From the NCBI GenBank assembly GCA_902491565.1, contig CABUIE010000005.1, positions 1 to 64,000 on the forward strand: 64,000 nucleotides of DNA, in the 5' to 3' direction. The position numbers and the translations under genes were made by a program. Below the pieces are notes generated by a model that was not told the origin of the DNA, made no database searches, and worked only from the letters and a program-made list of their open reading frames with translations. How positions within the stretch are numbered: the first letter of the stretch is position 1; the number at the start of each line of letters is the position of its first letter. Positions 35,181 to 43,700 of this stretch are shown here, piece after piece. The stretch comes from an uncultured Collinsella sp. Its GTDB lineage: Bacteria; Actinomycetota; Coriobacteriia; Coriobacteriales; Coriobacteriaceae.

Positions 35181-35670
35181 CACCATCAACCGCGTGATCG
35201 TCCCGGGCACCTTCGATCCCATCACGTTTGGCCATATCGATGTGATCCGCCGCGCCCGCCGCATCTTTCCCAGTGTGATCGTCGCTGTTGCAGAGTCGCA
35301 GGGTAAAAACGGTGTGGGCACCACGTTTATGCTCGATGAGCGCGTGGCGCTGGCCCGCGAGGCGCTCGGTGATATCGACGGCGTCGAAGTCCTGCCCTTT
35401 ACCGGCCTCTTGGTCGACTTCGCTCGTGAGCAGGGGGCGGGGGCCGTGGTCAAGGGCCTGCGCGCCATGACCGACTTTGAGTATGAGCTGCAGCAGGCCG
35501 ACCTCAATTGTCGCTTGGATAGCGAGCTGGAGTCCATCTTTGTCATGAGTGCTCCGCAGTACGGTTACATCTCGAGCTCGGTCGTTCGCCAGATCGCCTC
35601 GCTCGGCAGCGATGTATCGACGTTTGTGCCGCCCAACGTGGTCGAAGCGCTCAGACATCGCTTTTCGTGA
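35173..35670 (+). CDS. coaD: Phosphopantetheine adenylyltransferase
   Basis: Transfers AMP from ATP to 4'-phosphopantetheine in coenzyme A synthesis. The nucleotidyltransferase motif GTFDPITFGHIDVIRRA near the start, KGLRAMTDFEYE and YISSSVVRQIASLG are all present. The length is 165 residues. ATG 35173 follows AGGAGG inside the end of rsmD. Confidence 0.96.
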   Translation: MNDTINRVIVPGTFDPITFGHIDVIRRARRIFPSVIVAVAESQGKNGVGTTFMLDERVALAREALGDIDGVEVLPFTGLLVDFAREQGAGAVVKGLRAMTDFEYELQQADLNCRLDSELESIFVMSAPQYGYISSSVVRQIASLGSDVSTFVPPNVVEALRHRFS

Positions 35671-35738
35671 CGTTTTTTATTGCCTGGTGGCATGTGGTAA
35701 ACTAGCACGATGATATGTTACCTATGAAAGGAGACCGG

Positions 35739-36236
35739 ATGCCGGGCGAGAATTTTCCTGGCGATAGGATCGTCAGCTTGGTCGATGAGCTCGAAGGGCT
35801 GATCGAGGAAGCCAAGCCGCCTTTCGGCAAGAACGCTCAGTTCAAGGTCATCGACGCCGACGTGTTCTTCAACATCCTCGATGAGATCCGCATGAGCTAT
35901 CCCGAGGAATGGCAGAAGTCCCGCCGTATCCTCAAAGAGCGCGAGGAGCTTATGGCTTCCGCCGCCGCTCAGGCCGATTCCATCATCGCCGATGCTCAGC
36001 AGCAGGCCCTCACCATTGCCGGTGAGCAGGAGATTGTCCGCCTTGCGCAGCAGCAGGCCGACGACATCCGCGATCGTGCCCAGCAGTACGAGCGCGAGAC
36101 GCGTTATGCTGCCGAGGACTACGCAGAGCAGGTCTTTACGCACCTGGAGGAGAACCTCAAGAGCCTGACCGGCACCGTTACCCGTTGCCGTCAGCAGCTC
36201 AACGAGGGTGCCGCCCAGCAGAATGGTCAGTGGTAA
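35739..36236 (+). CDS. Coiled-coil DivIVA/SepIVA-like protein
   Basis: A 165-residue, Gln/Ala/Glu-rich protein predicted to be one long coiled coil from about residue 70 to 150, with a short N-terminal part (VSLVDELEGLIEEAKPPFG and VIDADVFFNILDEI) that resembles small DivIVA-related cell-division proteins. The ATG at 35739 follows AAAGGAG. Its stop overlaps the next ATG by one base, coupling it to the DUF177 gene and then rpmF. A role in septum or polar growth is only a guess from the family resemblance. Confidence 0.6.
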   Translation: MPGENFPGDRIVSLVDELEGLIEEAKPPFGKNAQFKVIDADVFFNILDEIRMSYPEEWQKSRRILKEREELMASAAAQADSIIADAQQQALTIAGEQEIVRLAQQQADDIRDRAQQYERETRYAAEDYAEQVFTHLEENLKSLTGTVTRCRQQLNEGAAQQNGQW

Positions 36237-36790
36237 TGGCTGAGTTCCCGAGCGTTACCGTCGATCTTTCCGAGCAGCTCGAGTTTCCTGGAGATTCGTT
36301 TCCGCTGACCGGTAAGGTCGATGTCGCCACCTACACGGTGGGCGAGAAGGAGTACCAGCTACAGGACGGCATCGACTACGACGTAGTCTTTACCAATGCC
36401 GGTACCGGTGTCTTGCTCACGGGCATGGTCCGCGCGCACGCCACCGGTGAGTGCGACCGTTGCCTGGAGCCCGCCTCGTTTGATATCGCCGGAGAGATCG
36501 AGGAGTTCTACCTCTTTGAGGAGCCCGAGGATCCCGAGGCCTACGAGGACGGCTACGAGCTCCTGGGTGAGGACCGCATCGTCGATCTGGGTGAGCCCAT
36601 CAATGACGCGGTCGTTATGGACACGCCGTTTGTGGTGCTCTGCAAGCCCGATTGCCGTGGTCTGTGCCCCACCTGCGGTTGCAATCTCAACGTCGAGCAA
36701 TGCGATTGCGCCGCCCAGGCAGAGGCAGAATGGGCCGCTGCCACGGAAAATCCATTTGCAGCATTGAAGAATCTCAAGCTCGATGAGTAA
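36236..36790 (+). CDS. DUF177 (YceD-like) protein
   Basis: A 184-residue member of the YceD/DUF177 family, which occurs almost everywhere next to rpmF and is linked to 23S rRNA or 50S accumulation. The GECDRCLEP motif and the C-terminal zinc-like cysteines (CKPDCRGLCPTCGCNLN) are diagnostic. Its neighbour downstream is rpmF, as expected. The biochemical function is not settled. Confidence 0.92.
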   Translation: MAEFPSVTVDLSEQLEFPGDSFPLTGKVDVATYTVGEKEYQLQDGIDYDVVFTNAGTGVLLTGMVRAHATGECDRCLEPASFDIAGEIEEFYLFEEPEDPEAYEDGYELLGEDRIVDLGEPINDAVVMDTPFVVLCKPDCRGLCPTCGCNLNVEQCDCAAQAEAEWAAATENPFAALKNLKLDE

Positions 36791-36854
36791 AACTGTGGTA
36801 GTATCGCTACTTGCGCGTAATCGCCACACTGGATAGTTCATAAGGAAGGTCACT

Positions 36855-37034
36855 ATGCCCGTACCTAAACAAAAGCAGGGTCGTATCCGCACTCACACCC
36901 GTCGTTCCGCCAACATGAAGATCTCGGCTGCGGCTCAGTCCACGTGCCCCCGTTGCGGCGCTGTCAAGCTTCCGCACCACGTGTGCCCCAGCTGCGGTTT
37001 CTACAAGGACCGCGAGGTTATCGTTACCGAGTAA
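36855..37034 (+). CDS. rpmF: 50S ribosomal protein L32
   Basis: A 59-residue basic protein beginning MPVPKQKQGRIRTHTRRS, with a zinc ribbon formed by CPRCG and CPSCG. ATG 36855 follows AAGGAAGG. It is a zinc-type L32. The position between DUF177 and plsX is conserved across many bacteria. Confidence 0.96.
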   Translation: MPVPKQKQGRIRTHTRRSANMKISAAAQSTCPRCGAVKLPHHVCPSCGFYKDREVIVTE

Positions 37035-37076
37035 CGGTATACTCTGGATGCGATGCCGTTCCAAATGGAACCACAA

Positions 37077-37104
37077 TGGCCGGCTCAGTGAGTCGGCCAT
37101 TTTT
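37077..37104 (+). terminator. Terminator after rpmF
   Basis: TGGCCG (37077-37082) pairs with CGGCCA (37094-37099), followed by TTTTT. The 11-base loop partly pairs (CTCA/TGAG). Confidence 0.7.
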
Positions 37105-37121
37105 GTATAAGGAGCATGTAT

Positions 37122-38141
37122 ATGAGTAACGTTCGCGTTTGTGTAGACGTTGTGGGCGGAGACGAGAAACCTCAGGTTGTTCTCGATGGTATCGAGGCTG
37201 CGCTTGCCGCCGATCCCGATATCGAGGTCTTGGCAGCTGGCCCCGCCGAAATCGTCAATCCCTTTGCAGCTTCCCATGCACGTGTTGAGGCCCTTGAGGC
37301 ACCTGACGTTATCGCCATGGATGACGATCCCATTCGCGCCGTGATGACCAAGCGTAAGTCGTCGATCGTGCTTTCTTGCCGCGCCATTAAGAAGGGCAAC
37401 GCGGATGCGTTCTTCTCCGCCGGCTCGACCGGTGCCATGACCGCCGCTGCCACCGCCTACGTGACGCCGTTTAGGTATCAGGCCGAAGGCAAGAAGCAGC
37501 CGGTGCGCCCCTGTCTGACCAATGCACTGCCCAATCGCGCCGGCGGTCTGACGGTGCTGTGCGACATGGGTGCCAACCCCGATGTCGAGGTTGACGATAT
37601 GGTGCGTTTTGCCCAGATGGGCAGCGCCTATGCCCGCGTCGTCCTGGGCATCGAGCATCCTCGCGTGGGCCTGCTCGCCAACGGCACCGAGGACGAGAAG
37701 GGCTCCAACTTTACCAAGGCCTGTTTCCCTGCTATGAAGGCCGCCGTTCCCGGCTTTGTTGGTAACTGCGAGGGCACCGACCTCACCTCAGGTAACTTCG
37801 ATGTCATCGTTGCCGATGGCATGTCGGGCAATATTGCGCTCAAGGCCACTGAGGGCGCTGCCAAGTTTTTGCTGCAGGAGCTCAAGGGCGCCTTTATGGC
37901 CTCGCTCGGCAGCAAGATCGCCGCGCTGCTCATTAAAAAGCAGATGCGCGAGATTAAGGCCAAGCTCTCTGGCGACGCCAAGGGCGGCGCGATTCTTCTG
38001 GGCCTGCGCGGCGTGGTCCTGATCGGCCATGGTGCCACCTCAGTCGAGGCTGTTAAAAACGGTACGCTTGCGGCGGCCGAAGCCGTGCGCGCCGGGCTGG
38101 TCGAGAATGTCGCCAACTCCATGGACGGCATCGTTTTATAA
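37122..38141 (+). CDS. plsX: Phosphate acyltransferase PlsX
   Basis: Makes acyl-phosphate from acyl-ACP for phospholipid synthesis. The start VRVCVDVVGGDEKPQVVLDGI corresponds to the family's DxxGGD motif, and SAGSTGAMTAAATAYV and MSGNIALKATEGAAKFL are present. The length is 339 residues. The ATG at 37122 has AAGGAG seven bases upstream; the in-frame ATG at 37116 is too close to it. The neighbours acpP and rnc give the usual lipid cluster. Confidence 0.95.
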   Translation: MSNVRVCVDVVGGDEKPQVVLDGIEAALAADPDIEVLAAGPAEIVNPFAASHARVEALEAPDVIAMDDDPIRAVMTKRKSSIVLSCRAIKKGNADAFFSAGSTGAMTAAATAYVTPFRYQAEGKKQPVRPCLTNALPNRAGGLTVLCDMGANPDVEVDDMVRFAQMGSAYARVVLGIEHPRVGLLANGTEDEKGSNFTKACFPAMKAAVPGFVGNCEGTDLTSGNFDVIVADGMSGNIALKATEGAAKFLLQELKGAFMASLGSKIAALLIKKQMREIKAKLSGDAKGGAILLGLRGVVLIGHGATSVEAVKNGTLAAAEAVRAGLVENVANSMDGIVL

Positions 38142-38197
38142 CAGCGGCGTTATGCGTCTCGGGGCGTGCGTCGTGGGGTAGAATCAGAACCGTGTCT

Positions 38198-38225
38198 TGG
38201 TACCGCCCGGGCGGTACCATTTTTT
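38198..38225 (+). terminator. Perfect palindromic terminator or attenuator between plsX and acpP
   Basis: Bases 38198-38219 form a perfect 22-nt palindrome (TGGTACCGCCC and its complement) followed by six T. TAGAAT at 38179-38184 is a possible -10 for acpP, which would put this hairpin at the 5' end of the acpP mRNA. Confidence 0.75.
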
Positions 38226-38254
38226 GGTATTCATGCACTATGAGAGGAAGCGCT

Positions 38255-38497
38255 ATGGACCGCTCCGAAATCTTCGACAAGATCGCCGAGGTCGCTGCTG
38301 ACGTTCTGGGCGTCGATGTTGCCGAAATTAGCGAGGAGACCACCTTTGACGACCTCGATGCCAACTCGCTCGAGCGCCTGCAGCTGGTTACGGCTATCGA
38401 GGACGAGTTCAACCTCGAGATCGATGACGAGACCCTGCTCTCGCTCAACTCTGTCGCCGACGCCGTCGACGCTATCGAAAACGCCAGGGAGGCCTAG
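38255..38497 (+). CDS. acpP: Acyl carrier protein
   Basis: An 80-residue acidic four-helix carrier for growing fatty acyl chains. The phosphopantetheine serine is Ser38 in DANSLERLQL; the residue before it is Asn, where most ACPs have Asp (DSL). ATG 38255 follows GAGAGGAAG. It precedes rnc by three bases, an order seen in many bacteria. The Asn variant may alter recognition by the holo-ACP synthase, but the rest of helix II (EDEFNLEID) is ordinary. Confidence 0.93.
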   Translation: MDRSEIFDKIAEVAADVLGVDVAEISEETTFDDLDANSLERLQLVTAIEDEFNLEIDDETLLSLNSVADAVDAIENAREA

Positions 38498-38500
38498 GTC

Positions 38501-39226
38501 TTGGCTTTGTCTGAACGACTTACGCGCGCCCAGGAAATCCTGGGCCATGAGTTCAATAATAAGGTGCTGCTGCGCGCGGCGCTTACGCATCCCTCGGCAG
38601 TCGAGGGCCAGCCGGTTTCTGCCAGCTATGAGCGCCTTGAGTTCTTGGGCGATTCCATTTTGGGCGCTGTGGTCGCACGCTCCCTGTTTGAGTCCTATCC
38701 GGAGTTTGACGAGGGCAAGCTCACGCGCCTGAAGGTGTCGCTTGTCTCGGGTGCTACGCTGTCCGAGGTTTCTCACGAGCTGGGCATCGACGACATCATC
38801 ATCTTTGGTGCCTCCGAGACCGGTACCGGTGCGCGCGGCCTGCATTCGGCCCTCGAGAACGTCTACGAGTCGCTCGTGGGAGCGCTGTACCTGGATGCCG
38901 GCTGGGATGCCGCGGCGGAGTTCATTCACCGTACGCTTAAGCCGCATTTGGCTTCCGAGCGTGCCGAGCATCCTGCGAACCCCAAGTCGTTTTTGCAGGA
39001 GTGTGTGCAAGCCGACGGTCACGAGCCCCCGGCGTACAAGCTCGTTGGCTCCGAGGGCCCGGCGCATGCGCCCACCTTTACCGCCGTGGTTTTGATCGAT
39101 GGCATCCGTCAGGGTCGCGGCTCCGGCTCCTCAAAGAAAGAAGCCGAGGGAGCCGCTGCTCTCGAGGCGCTTGACCGCATGGGCTACACCACCAACGGCG
39201 TGATTCTCAACAAGAAGCCTGTTTAA
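38501..39226 (+). CDS. rnc: Ribonuclease III
   Basis: Double-strand-specific endoribonuclease for rRNA processing. The catalytic signature is ERLEFLGDSILG, with a second acidic patch in ENVYESLVGALYLDAG. A C-terminal double-stranded-RNA-binding domain (about 165-235) contains SKKEAEGAAALEAL. The length is 241 residues. Translation appears to start at TTG 38501, since GGGAGG lies upstream and no ATG or GTG fits. It is co-transcribed with acpP and smc. Confidence 0.95.
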   Translation: MALSERLTRAQEILGHEFNNKVLLRAALTHPSAVEGQPVSASYERLEFLGDSILGAVVARSLFESYPEFDEGKLTRLKVSLVSGATLSEVSHELGIDDIIIFGASETGTGARGLHSALENVYESLVGALYLDAGWDAAAEFIHRTLKPHLASERAEHPANPKSFLQECVQADGHEPPAYKLVGSEGPAHAPTFTAVVLIDGIRQGRGSGSSKKEAEGAAALEALDRMGYTTNGVILNKKPV

Positions 39227-39236
39227 GCGAGGAACC

Positions 39237-42200
39237 GTGTATCTCAAGTCCCTCACGCTCAAAGGGTTCAAGTCGTTTGCCGACCGCGCCCATATGACGT
39301 TTGAGCCGGGTCTGACCGTCATCGTCGGTCCCAACGGCTCGGGAAAATCGAACATCTCTGACTCGATTCTGTGGGTCCTGGGCGAGCAGAGCGCCAAGCA
39401 GCTGCGCGGCCAGGCCATGGAGGATGTCATCTTCTCGGGCTCGTCAGCGCGCAAGCCGGTGGGTGTCGCCGAGGTCACGCTGGTGCTCGATAACTCGGAC
39501 CATATGCTGCCCGTCGATTTTGACGAGGTCGCCATCACCCGTCGCATGTATCGCTCGGGCGAAAGCGAGTACCTCATCAACTCGAGTCCGTGCCGCCTGA
39601 TGGACATTCAGGACATCCTGCACGATTCGGGCCTGGGCAAGGATACGCATTCCATCATCAGCCAGGGCAAGCTCGACGCCATTTTGCAGAGCCGCCCCGA
39701 GGAGCGCCGCGCCCTCATCGAGGAGGCCGCCGGCATCTCCAAGCACAAGCGCCGCAAGGAGCGTGCGCTCAAAAAGATTAAGTCGATGGACGAGCACTTG
39801 ACGCGTGCCCGCGACATCAATAAGGAAATCGCCCGTCAGCTGCGACCGCTGGAGCGTCAGGTCGATCGTGCGCGCAAGTACAAAGAGTTGTCCTCGCGCG
39901 CGAACGAGCTTACGCAGATGCTGGCCGTCGATGAGCTGCGTTCGCTGCAGTCGCAGTGGAACGACCTGGAGAGCCGCTCCAAGGAGGGCGCGGCCGAGCT
40001 TGAGCTTGCGCAGTACCGCTTGGGCGAAAAGGAGCGCGAGCTCGAGAAGCTCCAGGTCATGCTCGAGGAAAAGGGCCTGTTTGTGGGCGACCTGGGCGAG
40101 CAACGCCGCCATATGCAAGATGTGGTCGGCCGCATTAACTCCGACATGCGCCTGCTCGAAGAAAAGGGCCACAACATGGTGTCGCGCCTGTCTGACATGC
40201 GCGGTCAGATTTCGAGCTCCGAGCATCAGCGTCGTCGCGTGGTCGAGGAGCTCGAGGACGCGCGTGCGCAGCTTGAGGAAGTGACCGGTGCGCATATGCA
40301 GGCCCAGGAGGACGTTGACGCCGCTGGTCCTGCCGCCGCCGAGCTCCACGAGCGGCGCGTGGCGCTCGACAATCAGATTTCGAAGCTCACGCGTGAACAA
40401 CGCGATGTGCAGCGCGTAGCCGATAACGCCGCGCTCGAGCTCGCCAAGGTGAAGGATTCCTTGAGCAATGCCGAGGTCGAGGACAACATGTATGCCTCGC
40501 GCCTGGAGCAGATTGATGAACAGCTCGAGGAGGTCACGGCCTCGCTCGAGAGCCGTCGCGACCGCGCCGAGGAGCTTGAGGGCGCTCTTGAGGAGGCGCG
40601 CCAGGCCCAGGTCGATGCGCGTGAGGCCACCGAGGTCGCCCGTGCGGCCCTGAAGGACTTGCGTAATCGTGAGAGCGAGGCGCGCAACAAGTTATCCGAG
40701 GTGCGCTCGGAGCTTGCCAGCCAAAAGAAGCTTGATGCGCGCATGGCCGACAGCTCGCCGCTCGTGAGCCGTCTGGTGGGTGCGCTGGGCGATGACGTAA
40801 CGGGTCGCCTGGGCGATGTGCTCGAAGCCCCTCGCGAGCTTGAGGGCCTGGTTGAGCTATTGCTCGCCGGCGATATCGATGCGCTGCTGTTCGACGATAC
40901 GTCTGCGCTTGAGCGTGCCGGTCGTACGGCTCTGGACCAGAAGAAGGCCTCGGGCGAGGCACTGCTGGTGGCGCGCGGCGTGAGCGGCTCTACCGCCGCT
41001 GAGGGCGCCTCCGGTACCCGTCTGGTTGATCGTCTGTCCGTGCGCGCAGGCTACGGTCCCGTCGTCGAGGCGCTGCTCGGCGGCTATTACGTCGTTGACG
41101 ATCTTGCTGCAGCGCTGTCGGCGCCGGTCGTTGAAGGCGTGACTTACGTGACCCCCGATGGCGCCCGCGTCGCCTGCGGCGGCCTGGTGCGCGTGGGGCT
41201 TGATGCCGGCGAGGCTTTGGGTGCCTTGGAGCGCAAGCGCCGCATCCGTGAGCTCGAGGGCCTGGAACCCGATCTGGCTGCCATCTTTGAGCATGCTTCG
41301 GACCAAGTCGTTGAGGCCAACGCTGCCGTCGAGGAGGCCCGTGCCGCCGAGGGCGATGCCGCCGGTGAGATCGCCCGTCTTGAGGGCGAGCGCCGCTCGC
41401 TGCTCTCCGAGATCGGCCGCCTGGAGCAAAGCGCCAACAATGCCGAGGTCGAGCGCGTGCGCATCTCCAAGCGCCGCGAGCAGGCTGCCGAGGCCGTTCG
41501 TGCCGCGCGCCCGCGCGTTGACGAGCTCACCCGTTCGCGTGACGAGGCGCGTGCACAGGCAAGCGACCTGGGTCTCCAGATTGCCGAGGCCAACGATGAG
41601 CTCGATCGCGTTCGCCGTGACGATTCCGAGGCCGCCGGTAAGCTCGCCGAGGCCAAGGCGCGCAAGGCCCAGACGAGCGAGCGCCTGCGTTCGCTGAAGG
41701 GCCGCGTGCCCGACCTTGAGCATCGTCTTGAGGGCATCGACCGTCGTATCCGCGGAACACGCCAGGCTTCGCGCTCGCTCGAGCTGCTGCGCCTGCGCGT
41801 CGACCCCATGCACGAACGCTATTATGCCCTGTTGGAACGCGCGTCGGATTGGGCAGCGCGCCTGCGTGACCAGGCCTCTCTGGAGGAGGCGGACTCCGCT
41901 TCGCTCAAGAAGACCATCGAGGATGCCAAGGCAGGGGTTGCCCGCGCTAAGGAGCGAGTCGATACCGCCTCCGCCGCGCAAAACGAGTTCAAGGTCGCGC
42001 GTGGCAAGCTCGAGGTGCAGGTAGAGGCCGCCATTAAGGCCATTACCGCCGATGGCACCACGGTACTCGAGGAAGCGCTCATGCTTCCGGCGCCCACGGA
42101 CCGCGATGCCGCCGAGCGCGAACTCAACCAGCTTGTGCGCCAGATCAACAACCTTGGTCCCGTTAACCAAGTTGCCATGGAGGAGTACGAGCAGCTCAAG

Positions 42201-42773
42201 CGTCGCGCCGACTACATCGAGGAGCAGCTGGCCGATCTGGAGAGCGCGCGCAAGGCGCTCACCAAGATCACGGTGGCCATTGATCGCAAGATGCGCAAAG
42301 CCTTCCTGGTGACGTTTGAGAAGGTCGACGCGAACTTCCGCGAGATCTTCGCTATGCTCTTCCCGGGCGGCCAGGCTCATCTGGAGATGACCGATCCCGA
42401 GCATCCTGCCGAGACGGGTATCGAGGTCGTGGCGCAGCCGCGCGGCAAGCGCATCACCAAGATGATGCTCATGTCGGGCGGCGAGAAGAGTCTGACGGCG
42501 CTCGCCCTGCTCTTTGCCGTGTATCGCACGCGCACGGTGCCGTTCTATGTGCTGGACGAGGTCGAGGCGGCGCTCGATGACGCCAACCTGTCCAAGCTCA
42601 TCGGCGCGCTCGATGTGTTGCGTTCCGATACGCAGCTCTTGGTTATCTCGCATCAGCGCCGTACTATGGAGGACGCTGACGTCCTCTATGGCGTCTCGAT
42701 GCAAGCCGACGGCGTCAGTCGCGTCGTCTCTCAAAAACTCGATCGCGAAACCGGAAAGGTCGTGAATGCATAA
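39237..42773 (+). CDS. smc: Chromosome segregation protein SMC
   Basis: ATPase that forms the condensin ring with ScpA and ScpB. The N-terminal head has Walker A GPNGSGKS (31-38) and a Q-loop; coiled coils span about 165-500 and 670-1010; the hinge (about 515-665) contains FDDTSALERAG and GGYYVVDDL. The C-terminal head has LMSGGEKSLTALALLFA and the Walker B VLDEVEAALDDAN. 1178 residues is typical. GTG 39237 follows GCGAGGAA. The stop overlaps ftsY by one base. Confidence 0.97.
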   Translation: MYLKSLTLKGFKSFADRAHMTFEPGLTVIVGPNGSGKSNISDSILWVLGEQSAKQLRGQAMEDVIFSGSSARKPVGVAEVTLVLDNSDHMLPVDFDEVAITRRMYRSGESEYLINSSPCRLMDIQDILHDSGLGKDTHSIISQGKLDAILQSRPEERRALIEEAAGISKHKRRKERALKKIKSMDEHLTRARDINKEIARQLRPLERQVDRARKYKELSSRANELTQMLAVDELRSLQSQWNDLESRSKEGAAELELAQYRLGEKERELEKLQVMLEEKGLFVGDLGEQRRHMQDVVGRINSDMRLLEEKGHNMVSRLSDMRGQISSSEHQRRRVVEELEDARAQLEEVTGAHMQAQEDVDAAGPAAAELHERRVALDNQISKLTREQRDVQRVADNAALELAKVKDSLSNAEVEDNMYASRLEQIDEQLEEVTASLESRRDRAEELEGALEEARQAQVDAREATEVARAALKDLRNRESEARNKLSEVRSELASQKKLDARMADSSPLVSRLVGALGDDVTGRLGDVLEAPRELEGLVELLLAGDIDALLFDDTSALERAGRTALDQKKASGEALLVARGVSGSTAAEGASGTRLVDRLSVRAGYGPVVEALLGGYYVVDDLAAALSAPVVEGVTYVTPDGARVACGGLVRVGLDAGEALGALERKRRIRELEGLEPDLAAIFEHASDQVVEANAAVEEARAAEGDAAGEIARLEGERRSLLSEIGRLEQSANNAEVERVRISKRREQAAEAVRAARPRVDELTRSRDEARAQASDLGLQIAEANDELDRVRRDDSEAAGKLAEAKARKAQTSERLRSLKGRVPDLEHRLEGIDRRIRGTRQASRSLELLRLRVDPMHERYYALLERASDWAARLRDQASLEEADSASLKKTIEDAKAGVARAKERVDTASAAQNEFKVARGKLEVQVEAAIKAITADGTTVLEEALMLPAPTDRDAAERELNQLVRQINNLGPVNQVAMEEYEQLKRRADYIEEQLADLESARKALTKITVAIDRKMRKAFLVTFEKVDANFREIFAMLFPGGQAHLEMTDPEHPAETGIEVVAQPRGKRITKMMLMSGGEKSLTALALLFAVYRTRTVPFYVLDEVEAALDDANLSKLIGALDVLRSDTQLLVISHQRRTMEDADVLYGVSMQADGVSRVVSQKLDRETGKVVNA

Positions 42774-43690
42774 TGGGATTCTTCGATGCTCTCTCGCGCG
42801 GACTTGAGCGCAGCCGCGAGGCCCTCAACGAGGTCTTCTACTTTGGCGGCGAGGTCGACGAGGATTTTTGGGAGGACCTGGAGGACACCCTCGTCATGGG
42901 TGACATGGGCGCCGAGGTCGCTATCAAGGTCTCCGATGACCTGCGCGATGCCGCGGCCAAGAAGAACCTCAAGACCGCTCCGCAGCTTCGCCGTGCCCTG
43001 GCCGAGCAGCTTGAGCAGCACTTTGTGCCCATCGAGCGAGATCCGTTCTCCGATACGCCGAGTTGCGTGCTGTTTGTGGGCATTAACGGTGCCGGCAAGA
43101 CCACGACGGTCGGTAAGATCGCGAGCGCCATGGCTGCCCGCGGCAAGAACGTGGTGATCGGTTCGGCCGACACCTTCCGCGCCGCCGCCATCGAGCAGCT
43201 CGATGTGTGGGGGCAGCGTGCCGGCGTACCGGTTATCAAGCGTGACCGCGGCTCCGATCCGGCGAGCGTGTGCTATGACGTGCTCGACGAGGCCGATAAG
43301 CGCGGCAGCGACCTGGTGCTCATCGATACCGCCGGCCGTCTGCACACGAGCCCTGAGCTCATGCGCGAGCTTGCCAAGGTGGTCAATGTGACCCGTAAGC
43401 GCGCCGCCAATATGGCCGCCGGTCCCATGCCGGTTTCGGTCGTGCTTGTGATCGACGCCGCGACGGGCCAAAACGGTCTGAACCAGGCGCTCGAGTTTAA
43501 CGAGGCGCTGGGCCTGGACGGTATTATCATGACTAAGCTCGACGGCACGGCTAAGGGCGGTATCGCCATGGCCGTGGCCGAGAAACTCAAGCTCCCGATC
43601 CTGCGCGTGGGCGTGGGCGAGCAGGTCGATGACCTGCAGGAGTTCAATGCCAAAGATTTCTGCCGCGCCCTGGTGGGCGAGTCCAATTAA
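42773..43690 (+). CDS. ftsY: Signal recognition particle receptor FtsY
   Basis: SRP GTPase at the membrane. It has the NG domain only, without an acidic A domain: an N-terminal amphipathic start (GFFDALSRGLERSREALNEVF), the G1 loop GINGAGKTTT near residue 103, DTFRAAAIEQL, DTAGRLH and TKLDGTAKGG. 305 residues is typical of the short Gram-positive form. It is coupled to smc and stands 10 bases before ffh. Confidence 0.96.
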   Translation: MGFFDALSRGLERSREALNEVFYFGGEVDEDFWEDLEDTLVMGDMGAEVAIKVSDDLRDAAAKKNLKTAPQLRRALAEQLEQHFVPIERDPFSDTPSCVLFVGINGAGKTTTVGKIASAMAARGKNVVIGSADTFRAAAIEQLDVWGQRAGVPVIKRDRGSDPASVCYDVLDEADKRGSDLVLIDTAGRLHTSPELMRELAKVVNVTRKRAANMAAGPMPVSVVLVIDAATGQNGLNQALEFNEALGLDGIIMTKLDGTAKGGIAMAVAEKLKLPILRVGVGEQVDDLQEFNAKDFCRALVGESN

Positions 43691-43700
43691 GGAGTGACTA

